A stretch of 64,000 nucleotides of DNA, taken from Tabrizicola sp. GTDB lineage: Bacteria > Pseudomonadota > Alphaproteobacteria > Rhodobacterales > Rhodobacteraceae. Of this stretch, positions 50,399 through 58,301 are shown piece after piece. Every line of letters begins with the position of its first letter. Position 1 is the stretch's first letter. Location: contig NZ_JAUXZE010000039.1 in the NCBI RefSeq assembly GCF_030694085.1, positions 62,001-126,000 on the forward strand, read 5' to 3'. A model generated the notes under the pieces. That model worked only from the letters and a program-made list of their open reading frames with translations, had not been told where the DNA came from and made no database searches. A program made the translations under genes and the position numbers.

Positions 50399-51304
50399 TC
50401 ATGAGATATACGCGCCGGTTTTGCTCCGATACTCCAACTCAAGCGCCCGAATGAGCTTTTGGCCTGATGCGCAATCCGAAAGCGCATAGCTACTGATAAT
50501 AGAGATCATATTCCGCAACACTATAGGGCTTTCGATACGAGATGCGATTAGCCGAAAGCGCTCTATCGATCGTTGGTGCCTCTTGTGTCCAAACATATCT
50601 TGGAAGCATGCCAAGAATAGGTGGAGCGCCACAAAGCGATCCCAACGCCTTCTTCCCTCAGATGGCTTCAAACCGCTAATCAAATTCAGAAGTGCTGCGT
50701 TGTGAGGGTTATCAAGGAACCAATGCATTTCTGCAGATTGCCGATCTCTATCCGCTAGCTTTGCAAAGCGAGCGCAGATTTCCTTTAAGCTATCTGCATA
50801 CAGATGGTCATATTCTGACGTTCGATCATATGAAAGCCCTTTGAACAACCCTTCAACGTCACTGAGTATCCACCGAAATACCGCAACAAAGTTCAGGAAC
50901 TCAAAGTCACTGCTGTCTGCATTGCGCGCATCAAGGGCTACCGCCTCTCGCTCAATCTTATATACTACCTCGTAGAAGCACATCAGGCGCTGCACAGTTG
51001 ATACAAAGTAGTATCCTGAGTTGCTACTTGGATGTCCAACTACCAGCCATTCTTTGTCGTAGTTACCTGATAGATTTTCGAGGCGTCCATCCATCTTCTC
51101 CGCAGTATCGAGCAAAACTCCATGGTACTTTCCTAGAGCCTCCTTGATCTTCCTCTTCTGCTCAAATCTATATGAAACGTCAGCGCTTCTCCAAACTTCG
51201 GCCCATTTCAGAAGAAATGAAACAGCCACAGTAACAACGGTTGAAACTACTGCTGGAAGAAGAAGATCAGTGCTGAGATTAAAGAAGCTGGTTGGCTCTT
51301 GCAT
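50399..51304 (-). CDS. Hypothetical membrane-anchored protein, low G+C, probably acquired
   Basis: A 301-residue protein that I do not recognise. One N-terminal membrane helix (about residues 11-35, LLLPAVVSTVVTVAVSFLLK) is followed by a mostly helical soluble domain with many Arg, Phe and Tyr (for example YYFVSTVQRLMCFYEVVYKI). Two counted lines are 47% and 52% G+C against about two-thirds around it, and codon use differs (TTT, ATA, TAT). GAGGTG precedes the ATG at 51304; a TTG 12 bases upstream is possible. It has no operon partner. Confidence 0.7.
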   Translation of the reverse strand: MQEPTSFFNLSTDLLLPAVVSTVVTVAVSFLLKWAEVWRSADVSYRFEQKRKIKEALGKYHGVLLDTAEKMDGRLENLSGNYDKEWLVVGHPSSNSGYYFVSTVQRLMCFYEVVYKIEREAVALDARNADSSDFEFLNFVAVFRWILSDVEGLFKGLSYDRTSEYDHLYADSLKEICARFAKLADRDRQSAEMHWFLDNPHNAALLNLISGLKPSEGRRRWDRFVALHLFLACFQDMFGHKRHQRSIERFRLIASRIESPIVLRNMISIISSYALSDCASGQKLIRALELEYRSKTGAYIS

Positions 51305-51449
51305 CGAACACCTCAAATAACATCCACGGCATCACTTTGACATGGTTCAAGAATTTGACCGTTACGAAATCATCAATTTTGAAACCTATCAAGTGCGAAC
51401 CGACCCGATTCGCCCCTCAAGGTTAACGCCCCACCACCCACCCGAGAGT

Positions 51450-51489
51450 ATGTACGGAAGCCATACGCTTTCCATACGCCCTCCATACC
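51450..51489. promoter_or_regulatory. Helically phased CCATACG repeats
   Basis: CCATACG at 51461, CCATACG at 51472 and CCATACC at 51483 are spaced exactly 11 bases apart, and a related ATGTACG at 51450 keeps the phase. On the minus strand this reads as TATGGnnnnCG units. The whole gap 51305-51560 otherwise holds a GTTAAC (51422) and nothing that I can name. A protein array upstream of the low-G+C gene is one reading. Confidence 0.45.
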
Positions 51490-51560
51490 CCCATCCAGCC
51501 CGAAATCCCCCGGATTAACCCAGCGTTCCCAACCTCTTACCGGAGTCCCTTGCGGCCGCC

Positions 51561-52121
51561 TCAGGCCCGCCCCGCCGCCGCACTCAGCGTCAAAGGATCA
51601 ATCCCCATCCCCCGCAGCGCCGCCGACCACTTTCCACCGTCATCCGCCCCGAACAGCACCCCCTCGGGCGCGTCACAGGTCAGCCAGTCGTTCCGCGCGA
51701 TCTCGGCCTCCAGCTGCCCCGGCCCCCAGCCGGAATATCCCAACGCCAGCAAGGCCTTACCGGGACCACCACCCGAGGCCAAAGCCTCCAGCACATTGAT
51801 CGTCGCGGTCATCTCCAGGCCCCCCGGCACCTTCATCGTGCCCTCGGCCCCGCCCCGCTCCCAGTCCGACGAGTGCAGGACGAACCCGCGCCCCCGCTCC
51901 ACCGGCCCGCCGAAATGCACGCTGATCTCGCGGCCCGAGGGTGCCACGGGAATGTTCAGGTGCTCCAGAAGCCCGGAAAAACTAAGTTCTTCCAATGGCT
52001 TGTTGACGATCAACCCCATCGCCCCCTCAGCCGAATGGGCGCAAAGCAGCACCACGCTCCTCTCGAACCGGGGGTCAGCCATGCCGGGCATGGCGATCAG
52101 GATCTGGCCGGAAAGGTCCAT
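51561..52121 (-). CDS. YqgE/AlgH family protein (UPF0301)
   Basis: A 186-residue UPF0301 protein, the standard length: LSGQILIAMPGMADPRFERS at the N-terminus, HSAEGAMGLIVNKPLE, VHFGGPVERGRGFVLHSSDW and a C-terminal GYSGWGPGQLEAEIARNDWL. The biochemical function of the family is uncertain. It diverges from the DsbD-N-like gene with 129 bases between. Confidence 0.93.
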   Translation of the reverse strand: MDLSGQILIAMPGMADPRFERSVVLLCAHSAEGAMGLIVNKPLEELSFSGLLEHLNIPVAPSGREISVHFGGPVERGRGFVLHSSDWERGGAEGTMKVPGGLEMTATINVLEALASGGGPGKALLALGYSGWGPGQLEAEIARNDWLTCDAPEGVLFGADDGGKWSAALRGMGIDPLTLSAAAGRA

Positions 52122-52250
52122 CGGAACCTCCTGTGCAAGTCATTGAAAGATAACGCCCCGCCACGCCGAAACAATGGCGAAAACGTCACGCTCACGACGC
52201 TTCGCCGCAAAGTGATTTCCCAACCGCCCGGCTTTACCTATGTTCCCCAC

Positions 52251-53042
52251 ATGATCAGATACACCGCGACCCTCGCCCTCCTCGCCGCCCCCGCCCTTGC
52301 CACGACGCAGGACGATGTCCTGTCGGCGCAGCTAAGGCCCGGATGGCAAATGGAAAATGGCGCGCACATGGCAGCGGTCGAGATGCAGCTTGCCCCCGGC
52401 TGGAAGACCTATTGGCGCAGCCCCGGTGATGCGGGGATTCCGCCGAGCTTCGACTGGTCGGGGTCCGAAAACGTGAAGTCCGTCCGCATCCACTGGCCCG
52501 CCCCGAAAGTGTTCGAGTTGAACGGGATGCAGACCATTGGCTATCACGAACATCTTGTTCTGCCAGTGGAAATCACGCCGAGGGACCCCGCGCGACCGGT
52601 CCGCCTCTCGGTCGAAGTCGAGCTTGGGGTCTGCGACGACATCTGTCTGCCGGCCAGCCTGTCGCTGACCTCCGACCTTTCCCCGCCGGGCGGACCCGAC
52701 CCCGAAATCCGTACCGCGCTTTCCAAGCGCGCCGCAACGGCGGGTGAGGCCGGGGTGACCGGCGTCGCCTGCCTGATAGATCCGATCTCTGACGGTCTGC
52801 GCGTGACCGCCACGGTCCGGTTGCCAGATCCCGGCCGACCAGAGGTTGTGGCCTTCGAGACCGCCGACCGCGAGGTATGGGTGGCTGAAGCCGTCACCGA
52901 ACGCCGGGGTGGCGAGCTGATCAGCATGACCGAACTTGTGCCCCCCAGCGGGCAACCCTTCGCGCTGGACCGCTCTGGTATCACCATGACCATCCTTGCC
53001 GCCAACGGCGCGGTCGAAGTCATCGGCTGCCCGGCGCCCTGA
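52251..53042 (+). CDS. Periplasmic thiol-disulfide protein with DsbD N-terminal-like domain
   Basis: A 263-residue secreted protein. Signal peptide MIRYTATLALLAAPALA. The mature part is a DsbD_N / DsbC-type immunoglobulin-like domain: GWKTYWRSPGDAGIPPSFDW, then a thiol pair in GVCDDICLPASLSL. There are no membrane helices, so it is not a full DsbD; a separate membrane partner such as ScsB or CcdA would be required to reduce it. The ATG at 52251 places the signal peptide correctly. Confidence 0.8.
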   Translation: MIRYTATLALLAAPALATTQDDVLSAQLRPGWQMENGAHMAAVEMQLAPGWKTYWRSPGDAGIPPSFDWSGSENVKSVRIHWPAPKVFELNGMQTIGYHEHLVLPVEITPRDPARPVRLSVEVELGVCDDICLPASLSLTSDLSPPGGPDPEIRTALSKRAATAGEAGVTGVACLIDPISDGLRVTATVRLPDPGRPEVVAFETADREVWVAEAVTERRGGELISMTELVPPSGQPFALDRSGITMTILAANGAVEVIGCPAP

Positions 53043-53086
53043 GCCGTCCGGTTGTGGTGGGGCCACAGGGGCCCTAGTCTTGTGGC

Positions 53087-53878
53087 ATGGGAATCGCCGC
53101 AATCATCGCCGAGGATTGGCATGCCGCTCTGGCCGCGCTGGCCTGGCAGGTCGAGGCCGGGGCGGACGAGATCATTCTTGATGCTCCGGTCAACCGGTAT
53201 GAACTGGCCGCGGAAGCCCCGAAGCCCTTGTCTGCAAAGGCTTCCTCGCCAGCCGCTTTGCCTGCGGCATCCGGTGGGGCAGACCCGGTGGCAGTGGCCA
53301 AGGAAGTCGCCGAACAGGCGCAGACTCTGGGCGCTCTGCAGGCGGCGCTGACCGATTTCGATCACTGCGACCTGAAGAAGGGCGCGCGGAATACAGTCTT
53401 CTCCGATGGCAACCCGCAGGCCCGCGTCCTGATCCTGGGCGAAGCGCCCGGTGCCGAGGAAGACCGCGAGGGCCGCCCCTTCGTCGGTCGTGCCGGACAG
53501 CTTCTGGACCGGATGTTTGCGGCAATCGGCCTGTCGCGCAGCTCGGCGGATGCAGACAGCGCGCTTTACATCACGAATGTCATGCCCTGGCGCCCGCCTG
53601 GCAACCGTGACCCCGAACCGGCGGAAATCGCGATGATGCTGCCCTTTGTGGAGCGTCACATCGCCTTGGTCGATCCGAAGGTGATCGTGGTGGTCGGAAA
53701 TACTCCGCTTTTCGCGCTGACCGGGGCCAAGGGCATCCTGCGGGCGCGTGGCACCTGGACCCAGGCCCTTGGAAAGCCGCTGCTTCCCATGGCCCACCCG
53801 GCTTATCTCCTCCGCAATCCTTCGGCCAAACGGGAAGCCTGGGCGGACCTTCTGTCGCTTCGGACAAGGCTGCGCTGA
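53087..53878 (+). CDS. Family 4-like uracil-DNA glycosylase without iron-sulfur cysteines
   Basis: A 263-residue protein. Catalytic motif A is GEAPGAEEDREGRPFVG (118-134) and motif B is HPAYLLRNPS (237-246). In family 4 enzymes four Cys hold a [4Fe-4S] cluster: a CxxC near the start of the domain and Cys in the KCRPPGNR and CxPFL segments. Here those read DHCDLKK, PWRPPGNR (Trp) and MMLPF (Met), so only Cys94 remains. Residues 1-90 are an unrelated linker-like extension. The LysE gene starts in its stop. Confidence 0.85.
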   Translation: MGIAAIIAEDWHAALAALAWQVEAGADEIILDAPVNRYELAAEAPKPLSAKASSPAALPAASGGADPVAVAKEVAEQAQTLGALQAALTDFDHCDLKKGARNTVFSDGNPQARVLILGEAPGAEEDREGRPFVGRAGQLLDRMFAAIGLSRSSADADSALYITNVMPWRPPGNRDPEPAEIAMMLPFVERHIALVDPKVIVVVGNTPLFALTGAKGILRARGTWTQALGKPLLPMAHPAYLLRNPSAKREAWADLLSLRTRLR

Positions 53879-54507
53879 TGCTTCCGGTCGACCCCCTGGT
53901 CCTGCTGGCCTTCGTTCCCGCCGGCCTTGCGTTGAACCTGACGCCGGGGGCGGACATGATGTTCTGCCTGGGGCAAGGGTTGAAATCCGGTCGCCGGGCA
54001 GCGATGGCCGCGAACTTCGGCATTGCCCTGGGCGGCATGGTCCACACCCTGCTGGCCGCCCTTGGTCTTGGTGCGCTGGTCGCGGCGCACCCTTCGGCGT
54101 TCGAGGCGATCCGCTGGCTGGGCGTGGGCTATCTTCTCTGGCTTGCGGTCGGCGCCCTGCGCGCTTCGCCCTTTGCCGCCGAGGCGCAGGTTTCGCCGAC
54201 ATCCTCCGCGCGGGCCTTTCTGCAGGGGCTTCTTGTCAACCTCTTGAACCCGAAGGTCATCCTTTTCATCCTGGCCTTTCTGCCGCAGTTCGTGGACCCC
54301 TCGCGTGCGATCCTGCCGCAGTTCCTGACTCTGGGCGTCGTGTTCTCGGTCGGCGGCTTGATGGTCAACGGTGCAGTGGCACTCTTTGCGGGTTCCATCG
54401 GTCAGCGGATCGCAGGGTCCGCTGCCCTGGCGAAATGGCTCTCGCGTATGAGCGCCACGATTTTCGGCGCACTGGCCCTTCGGCTGGCGCTGATGCCCAG
54501 AAACTGA
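53878..54507 (+). CDS. LysE-family amino-acid/metabolite exporter
   Basis: A 209-residue inner-membrane protein with about six helices. LNLTPGADMMFCLGQGLKSG near residues 19-38 is the LysE/RhtB signature, and LLVNLLNPKVILFILAFLPQF near 120-140 is the second conserved block. Export substrates of relatives are lysine, threonine and homoserine. It overlaps the glycosylase gene by one base (TGATG), so the two are cotranscribed although functions differ. Confidence 0.88.
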   Translation: MLPVDPLVLLAFVPAGLALNLTPGADMMFCLGQGLKSGRRAAMAANFGIALGGMVHTLLAALGLGALVAAHPSAFEAIRWLGVGYLLWLAVGALRASPFAAEAQVSPTSSARAFLQGLLVNLLNPKVILFILAFLPQFVDPSRAILPQFLTLGVVFSVGGLMVNGAVALFAGSIGQRIAGSAALAKWLSRMSATIFGALALRLALMPRN

Positions 54508-54521
54508 AAGCGAAACCCAAG

Positions 54522-55064
54522 ATGTCCCGGATCGACGACACTCTGCCCTTCCACCCGGTCCGCATCGCCGTCCTGACCGTCAGCGACACCCGAACGCCGG
54601 ATACGGACAAGTCCGGCGACACGCTGGTCGCCCGGCTGACCGAGGCGGGCCATGTTCTTGCTGACCGGGGGATCGTCCAAGACGACCGCCCCGCCATCGT
54701 CGCGCGCCTGAAAGCCTGGATCGCAGACCCGGCGGTAGACGTGATCCTCACCACCGGCGGCACCGGCCTGACTGGCCGCGATGTCAGCGTCGAGGCACAC
54801 CGCGAGGTCTATGAGAAGGAGATCGAGGCCTTTGGCACCGTATTCACCCTCGTCTCGATGCAGAAGATCGGCACCAGCGCCGTGCAAAGCCGCGCGACGG
54901 GGGGGGTGGCGGGGGGCACCTACCTCTTCGCGCTTCCCGGAAGCCCCGGCGCTTGCCGCGACGCTTGGGACGAGATCCTGAAACCCCAGCTCGACAGCCG
55001 CCACCGGCCCTGCAACTTCGTCGAGATCATGCCTCGGCTGGAAGAGCATCTGAAGCGGAAGTGA
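54522..55064 (+). CDS. moaB: Molybdenum cofactor biosynthesis protein B
   Basis: A 180-residue MoaB/MogA-type protein: [32 protein letters not shown] (molybdopterin/AMP site) and [16 protein letters not shown]. It adenylylates molybdopterin before molybdate insertion. It begins 14 bases after the LysE stop; a palindromic repeat starts 2 bases after its own stop. Confidence 0.92.
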   Translation: MSRIDDTLPFHPVRIAVLTVSDTRTPDTDKSGDTLVARLTEAGHVLADRGIVQDDRPAIVARLKAWIADPAVDVILTTGGTGLTGRDVSVEAHREVYEKEIEAFGTVFTLVSMQKIGTSAVQSRATGGVAGGTYLFALPGSPGACRDAWDEILKPQLDSRHRPCNFVEIMPRLEEHLKRK

Positions 55065-55066
55065 CA

Positions 55067-55134
55067 CCTCTTCGTTCGACTTCGTCTCCTCATCGGCAGG
55101 ACGCCAGCGAGGAGTGACGAAGTCATCGACGAGC
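55067..55134 (-). repeat. ~67-bp imperfect palindromic repeat, copy 3 of 4
   Basis: TTCGTTCGACTTCGTCTCCT, a short spacer, GCGAGGAG, GACGAAGTC and GACGAGC. It begins 2 bases after the moaB stop and ends 63 bases before the pyrB start. Same orientation as the 7884 copy. Confidence 0.7.
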
Positions 55135-55197
55135 CTTTCCCTTGCCGCGCCCCCCGGCCTTTGCGATAGAGGGTTGAAACCGGACAAGGGGACGACC

Positions 55198-56160
55198 ATG
55201 GCCTTCCGCGCCCGCCATCTCTTGGGGATCGAACACCTCGCCCCCCTGGAGATCACCACCGTCCTTGACCTGGCGGACCGCTATGTCGACCTGAACCGCC
55301 GCACCGTGAAGCAGTCCGACGTGCTGGCGGGGATGACGCAGATCAACCTCTTCTTCGAGAATTCGACGCGTACTCAGTCGTCCTTCGAACTTGCCGGCAA
55401 GCGGCTTGGGGCGGATGTGATGAACATGTCGGTTGCCAATTCTTCAGTGAAGAAGGGCGAGACACTGATGGACACCGCAATGACGCTGAACGCGATGCAC
55501 CCGGACCTGCTGGTCGTCCGCCACGGGGCGTCGGGGGCCGTCAACCTGCTGGCGCAGAAGGTGGATTGCGCGGTCCTGAACGCGGGCGACGGACGGCACG
55601 AGCATCCGACGCAGGCGCTCCTCGACGCACTCACCATCCGCCGCGCCAAGGGCCGCATCCAGCGCCTGACGATTGCCATCTGCGGCGACATCGCCCATTC
55701 CCGGGTGGCGCGGTCGAACCTGATCCTGCTGGGCAAGATGGAGAACCGCCTCCGCCTGATCGCCCCGCCGACCCTGATGCCCTCGGGCGTCGAGGACTTC
55801 GGCTGCGAGCTCTTCGACGACATGCGCGAAGGCCTGAAGGGCGCGGACGTGGTGATGATGCTGCGCCTTCAGAAGGAGCGGATGGACGGCGGCTTCATCC
55901 CGTCAGAACGCGAATACTACCACCGCTACGGCCTGGACGCCGAGAAGCTGTCCTACGCCTCGCCCGAGGCCATCGTGATGCACCCCGGCCCGATGAACCG
56001 GGGGGTCGAGATCGACGGAGATCTCGCCGACGATATCAACCGGTCGGTGATCCAGGACCAGGTGGAGATGGGCGTCGCGGTGCGGATGGCCTGCATGGAC
56101 CTGCTGGCGCGGAACCTGCGGGCCGAGCGGGGGCGGAAGATCGTGGGGATGATGGCGTGA
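55198..56160 (+). CDS. pyrB: Aspartate carbamoyltransferase catalytic subunit
   Basis: A 320-residue Pyr[17 protein letters not shown] (carbamoyl-phosphate site), [17 protein letters not shown] (the SxxKGE loop), [13 protein letters not shown] and [11 protein letters not shown] are all present. It forms carbamoyl aspartate in pyrimidine synthesis. No pyrI regulatory gene is near; instead a dihydroorotase-like gene without metal ligands lies at 58302, as in class A holoenzymes where a pseudo-dihydroorotase completes the complex. Its GTGA end overlaps the next start. Confidence 0.95.
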   Translation: MAFRARHLLGIEHLAPLEITTVLDLADRYVDLNRRTVKQSDVLAGMTQINLFFENSTRTQSSFELAGKRLGADVMNMSVANSSVKKGETLMDTAMTLNAMHPDLLVVRHGASGAVNLLAQKVDCAVLNAGDGRHEHPTQALLDALTIRRAKGRIQRLTIAICGDIAHSRVARSNLILLGKMENRLRLIAPPTLMPSGVEDFGCELFDDMREGLKGADVVMMLRLQKERMDGGFIPSEREYYHRYGLDAEKLSYASPEAIVMHPGPMNRGVEIDGDLADDINRSVIQDQVEMGVAVRMACMDLLARNLRAERGRKIVGMMA

Positions 56161-56606
56161 GTTCGGAGAGCTTCTACGACGATTATTGGGACGCTTTCAG
56201 CTCACTATTCGGCGCATATTCATCCGGTCTCCCCAAAGCTTCCCAACACAACTACTACATCCGATTTCCAAGAAGCGGCTTCGGGTTCCAGCGGAGCGCA
56301 TTGGCCGTCCGAAGCAAAGGCTACATAGGCGTTGAGTTCATTTGCGAAACAGGAACGGCGGGACAGGCGCGCGCCCGTTTGGATGCCTTACGCGAAGCAA
56401 CCCCTACGGAAACACTTGCAACATACCCGGGCGAGATCGAATGGTATGGGCCTGCCAGGATGAAGATCGCCAAGGCTTGGGAGACTATTCCTGCGCGGTT
56501 GGAAGAACGTGCGGATTGGCCCGCCCAGCACCTCTGGCTTTATGGCAGACTCATGCTGCTTGAGACCATCTTGGGTCCTGTGGCCCGAAGCCTTGAGACA
56601 AAGTGA
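56157..56606 (+). CDS. DUF4268-like hypothetical protein, lower G+C, inside the pyr operon
   Basis: A 149-residue protein with GTG start in the pyrB stop (56157-56160). The pattern [32 protein letters not shown] and a C-terminal [16 protein letters not shown] resembles DUF4268 domains, which are often found in restriction-associated or stand-alone proteins. No nuclease motif is obvious. A counted line (56221-56280) is 52% G+C, well under the neighbours, so it seems a later insertion that kept translational coupling. Confidence 0.65.
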   Translation: MSSESFYDDYWDAFSSLFGAYSSGLPKASQHNYYIRFPRSGFGFQRSALAVRSKGYIGVEFICETGTAGQARARLDALREATPTETLATYPGEIEWYGPARMKIAKAWETIPARLEERADWPAQHLWLYGRLMLLETILGPVARSLETK

Positions 56607-57154
56607 GCAATCCTCCCCTCCCCCTCCGCCCCGGTGAAACCCTCCTCTGGGAGGGCGCCCCCGTCCCCGGCTTCCACCAGCGCCGACTGACGTTCTTCCT
56701 GATGCTCTTCGGGCTGCCCTTCCTGATCATCGGCGTTTCCCTCTTCTTCTACAGTCTCCTCCTCTATCCGCAGGCCTCTGACATCCCGGATGGGGGCAAC
56801 GCGCTCGTCACCACCGCCTTCTCCCTGCCCTTCGCCGCCTTTGGGGCCTTCCTTGTCTTCGGCCCGATCATCGAAGCCCGCACAGCCGCCCGCTACATCC
56901 GCTATGCGCTGACCAGCCGGGCGGCCTATGTCATCCGCACGGGACGCTTCCCCAGCCTCAAGGTCTATCCGATCCTGCCGTCCACCGCCGTTGAACTGGA
57001 AACTGGAGCACGCGCCAGCACCGTCTGGGTCCATTCCCGACTGGAACGCGACTCGGACGGTGACCTTGGCACCACGAAAGCGGGCTTTGAAAACATCGCC
57101 GAGGCTGAGAAGGTGTTCCTCATGATCCGAGATTTGCAAGGCAAAGCCGAATGA
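56603..57154 (+). CDS. Membrane protein with PH-like (bacterial YdbT/DUF304-type) features
   Basis: A 183-residue protein starting with GTG in the preceding stop. Two membrane segments (RRLTFFLMLFGLPFLIIGVS and a second near residues 70-92) are followed by RYALTSRAAYVIRTGRFP, which is the typical bPH_2 phrase (Y.LT..R.....G). A role in membrane protein complexes is possible. It overlaps the 39-residue gene by ATGA. The link to pyrimidine synthesis is not evident. Confidence 0.7.
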   Translation: MSNPPLPLRPGETLLWEGAPVPGFHQRRLTFFLMLFGLPFLIIGVSLFFYSLLLYPQASDIPDGGNALVTTAFSLPFAAFGAFLVFGPIIEARTAARYIRYALTSRAAYVIRTGRFPSLKVYPILPSTAVELETGARASTVWVHSRLERDSDGDLGTTKAGFENIAEAEKVFLMIRDLQGKAE

Positions 57155-57270
57155 CCCCCGACCCCGACCGCAAGCCGACCAAGCAAGAGATGCGCCAGGG
57201 CGGCATGGTTGCCACCGCCGCCCTTGTCTTCATCGCCGTCTTCACCATCGTCATTGTCTGGATCGCGTGA
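57151..57270 (+). CDS. 39-residue single-pass membrane protein
   Basis: ATG at 57151 overlaps the upstream stop (ATGA) and its TGA (57268-57270) overlaps the next ATG. The product has a charged head (MTPDPDRKPTKQEMRQGG) and one helix (MVATAALVFIAVFTIVIVWI). The exact coupling on both sides argues that it is a real gene although it is short. No family recognised. Confidence 0.65.
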   Translation: MTPDPDRKPTKQEMRQGGMVATAALVFIAVFTIVIVWIA

Positions 57271-57713
57271 TGGCGCGGATCGAACCCGACAGCATCCACG
57301 GCACAGTCACTCCGTTGCAGGATGGCGAAAGGCTGGTGGCCGAATTTCGCGCCGACCGCGCTACCTATTGGCGCGGGCATCTGATCCTGGCGGTGGTCCT
57401 TGGGGCGGCTGCAGGGCTTTTCCTGATGTGGCAGGGCAACCCCTACCCCGTCGCCGGTCCCTTCGGCGCGGTGCTCGCCATTGGGGCACGCGCGGCCTAC
57501 CTCGCGTCCGAGGCGCTGGCCGAGACCTGGCGGCTGACCGACCGTCGCCTCCTCGGCCCCGGCGGCAGGACGATCCCGCGGGCGCAGATAAGGGCGGCCC
57601 GGCCCTTCCTGGGGGCGGTGCAGATCACCACCACGACGGGCGACCGGCATCTTATCAAGTATCTGGCTGACCCCGCCGCCACCGCCGCGCGCATCACCGG
57701 GGGCCGGAGGTGA
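57270..57713 (+). CDS. PH-like membrane protein
   Basis: A 147-residue protein with one or two membrane segments (HLILAVVLGAAAGLFLMW, then an Ala-rich segment near residue 70) and the phrase WRLTDRRLLGPGGRTIPRAQ, again the bPH-type LTxxR...G...IP. ATG at 57270 lies in the stop of the 39-residue gene; a GTG at 57267 would add one residue. The next gene starts with GTG in its own stop. Confidence 0.68.
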   Translation: MARIEPDSIHGTVTPLQDGERLVAEFRADRATYWRGHLILAVVLGAAAGLFLMWQGNPYPVAGPFGAVLAIGARAAYLASEALAETWRLTDRRLLGPGGRTIPRAQIRAARPFLGAVQITTTTGDRHLIKYLADPAATAARITGGRR

Positions 57714-58237
57714 CCAGACTGACCATCCCCGCCCTGGACCACCTTGGCGTCCGCGTCTTCCAGGTCGTCATGTCGCCCGAAGATCTGCAAGGCGACAAAG
57801 CGCGCCTTGTCCCGGTGCTCCTGGGCGACCCCGACCTCGATCCGGCCTACGTCGAAATGTTCGATGTCGCGGACCTCTCGGACATCGGCCTTGCGGGCTA
57901 CCTGACCGAAGGGCTGGGCGTTCCCGATACCGCCCTGTCCGCCGACCACGCCAAGCTCAAGGCCATCCAGGGCCCCGTCCTGATCCTGTTGTCGAAAGCG
58001 CTCCACGGGCGCGAGGTCACGCTCACCCTCGACCCCCGGCTTTCGCTGATCGGCACTTACCGCGAGGACCGTCCGGCAATCCATTTCGAGCCCCTGCCAA
58101 CTGCCGCTGCCGAAGGTGTCCTCAGCCCTCCGCCCCTGCCCGCCCCGCCGCCACAGCGTCCGATCCTGGCCTTCGTGCTTCTGGGCCTCGCCCTGGCCCT
58201 GGTGGCTCTGGCTGCGCTCTGGCTGGCTCTGGTGTGA
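57710..58237 (+). CDS. Hypothetical tail-anchored protein
   Basis: A 175-residue protein with GTG start in the previous stop (GTGA). Residues 1-140 are soluble; a Pro-rich hinge (PPPLPAPPPQRP) precedes a C-terminal helix (ILAFVLLGLALALVALAALW), so it is probably anchored by its tail. I do not recognise the soluble domain. It is the last of five coupled genes between pyrB and the dihydroorotase-like gene. Confidence 0.65.
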   Translation: MTRLTIPALDHLGVRVFQVVMSPEDLQGDKARLVPVLLGDPDLDPAYVEMFDVADLSDIGLAGYLTEGLGVPDTALSADHAKLKAIQGPVLILLSKALHGREVTLTLDPRLSLIGTYREDRPAIHFEPLPTAAAEGVLSPPPLPAPPPQRPILAFVLLGLALALVALAALWLALV

Positions 58238-58301
58238 CGCTTACAGTAGACAAGCCCGCCGCGCCGTCGCATATCGGGCCGGACCTTCGGACGGACCGGA
58301 C

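Noticed and set aside
51422..51493. Sixth copy of the 72-bp element
   Set aside because: GTTAAC and a following GCCCCACC are present, but no GTCCAC-GTGGAC palindrome occurs at the expected distance.
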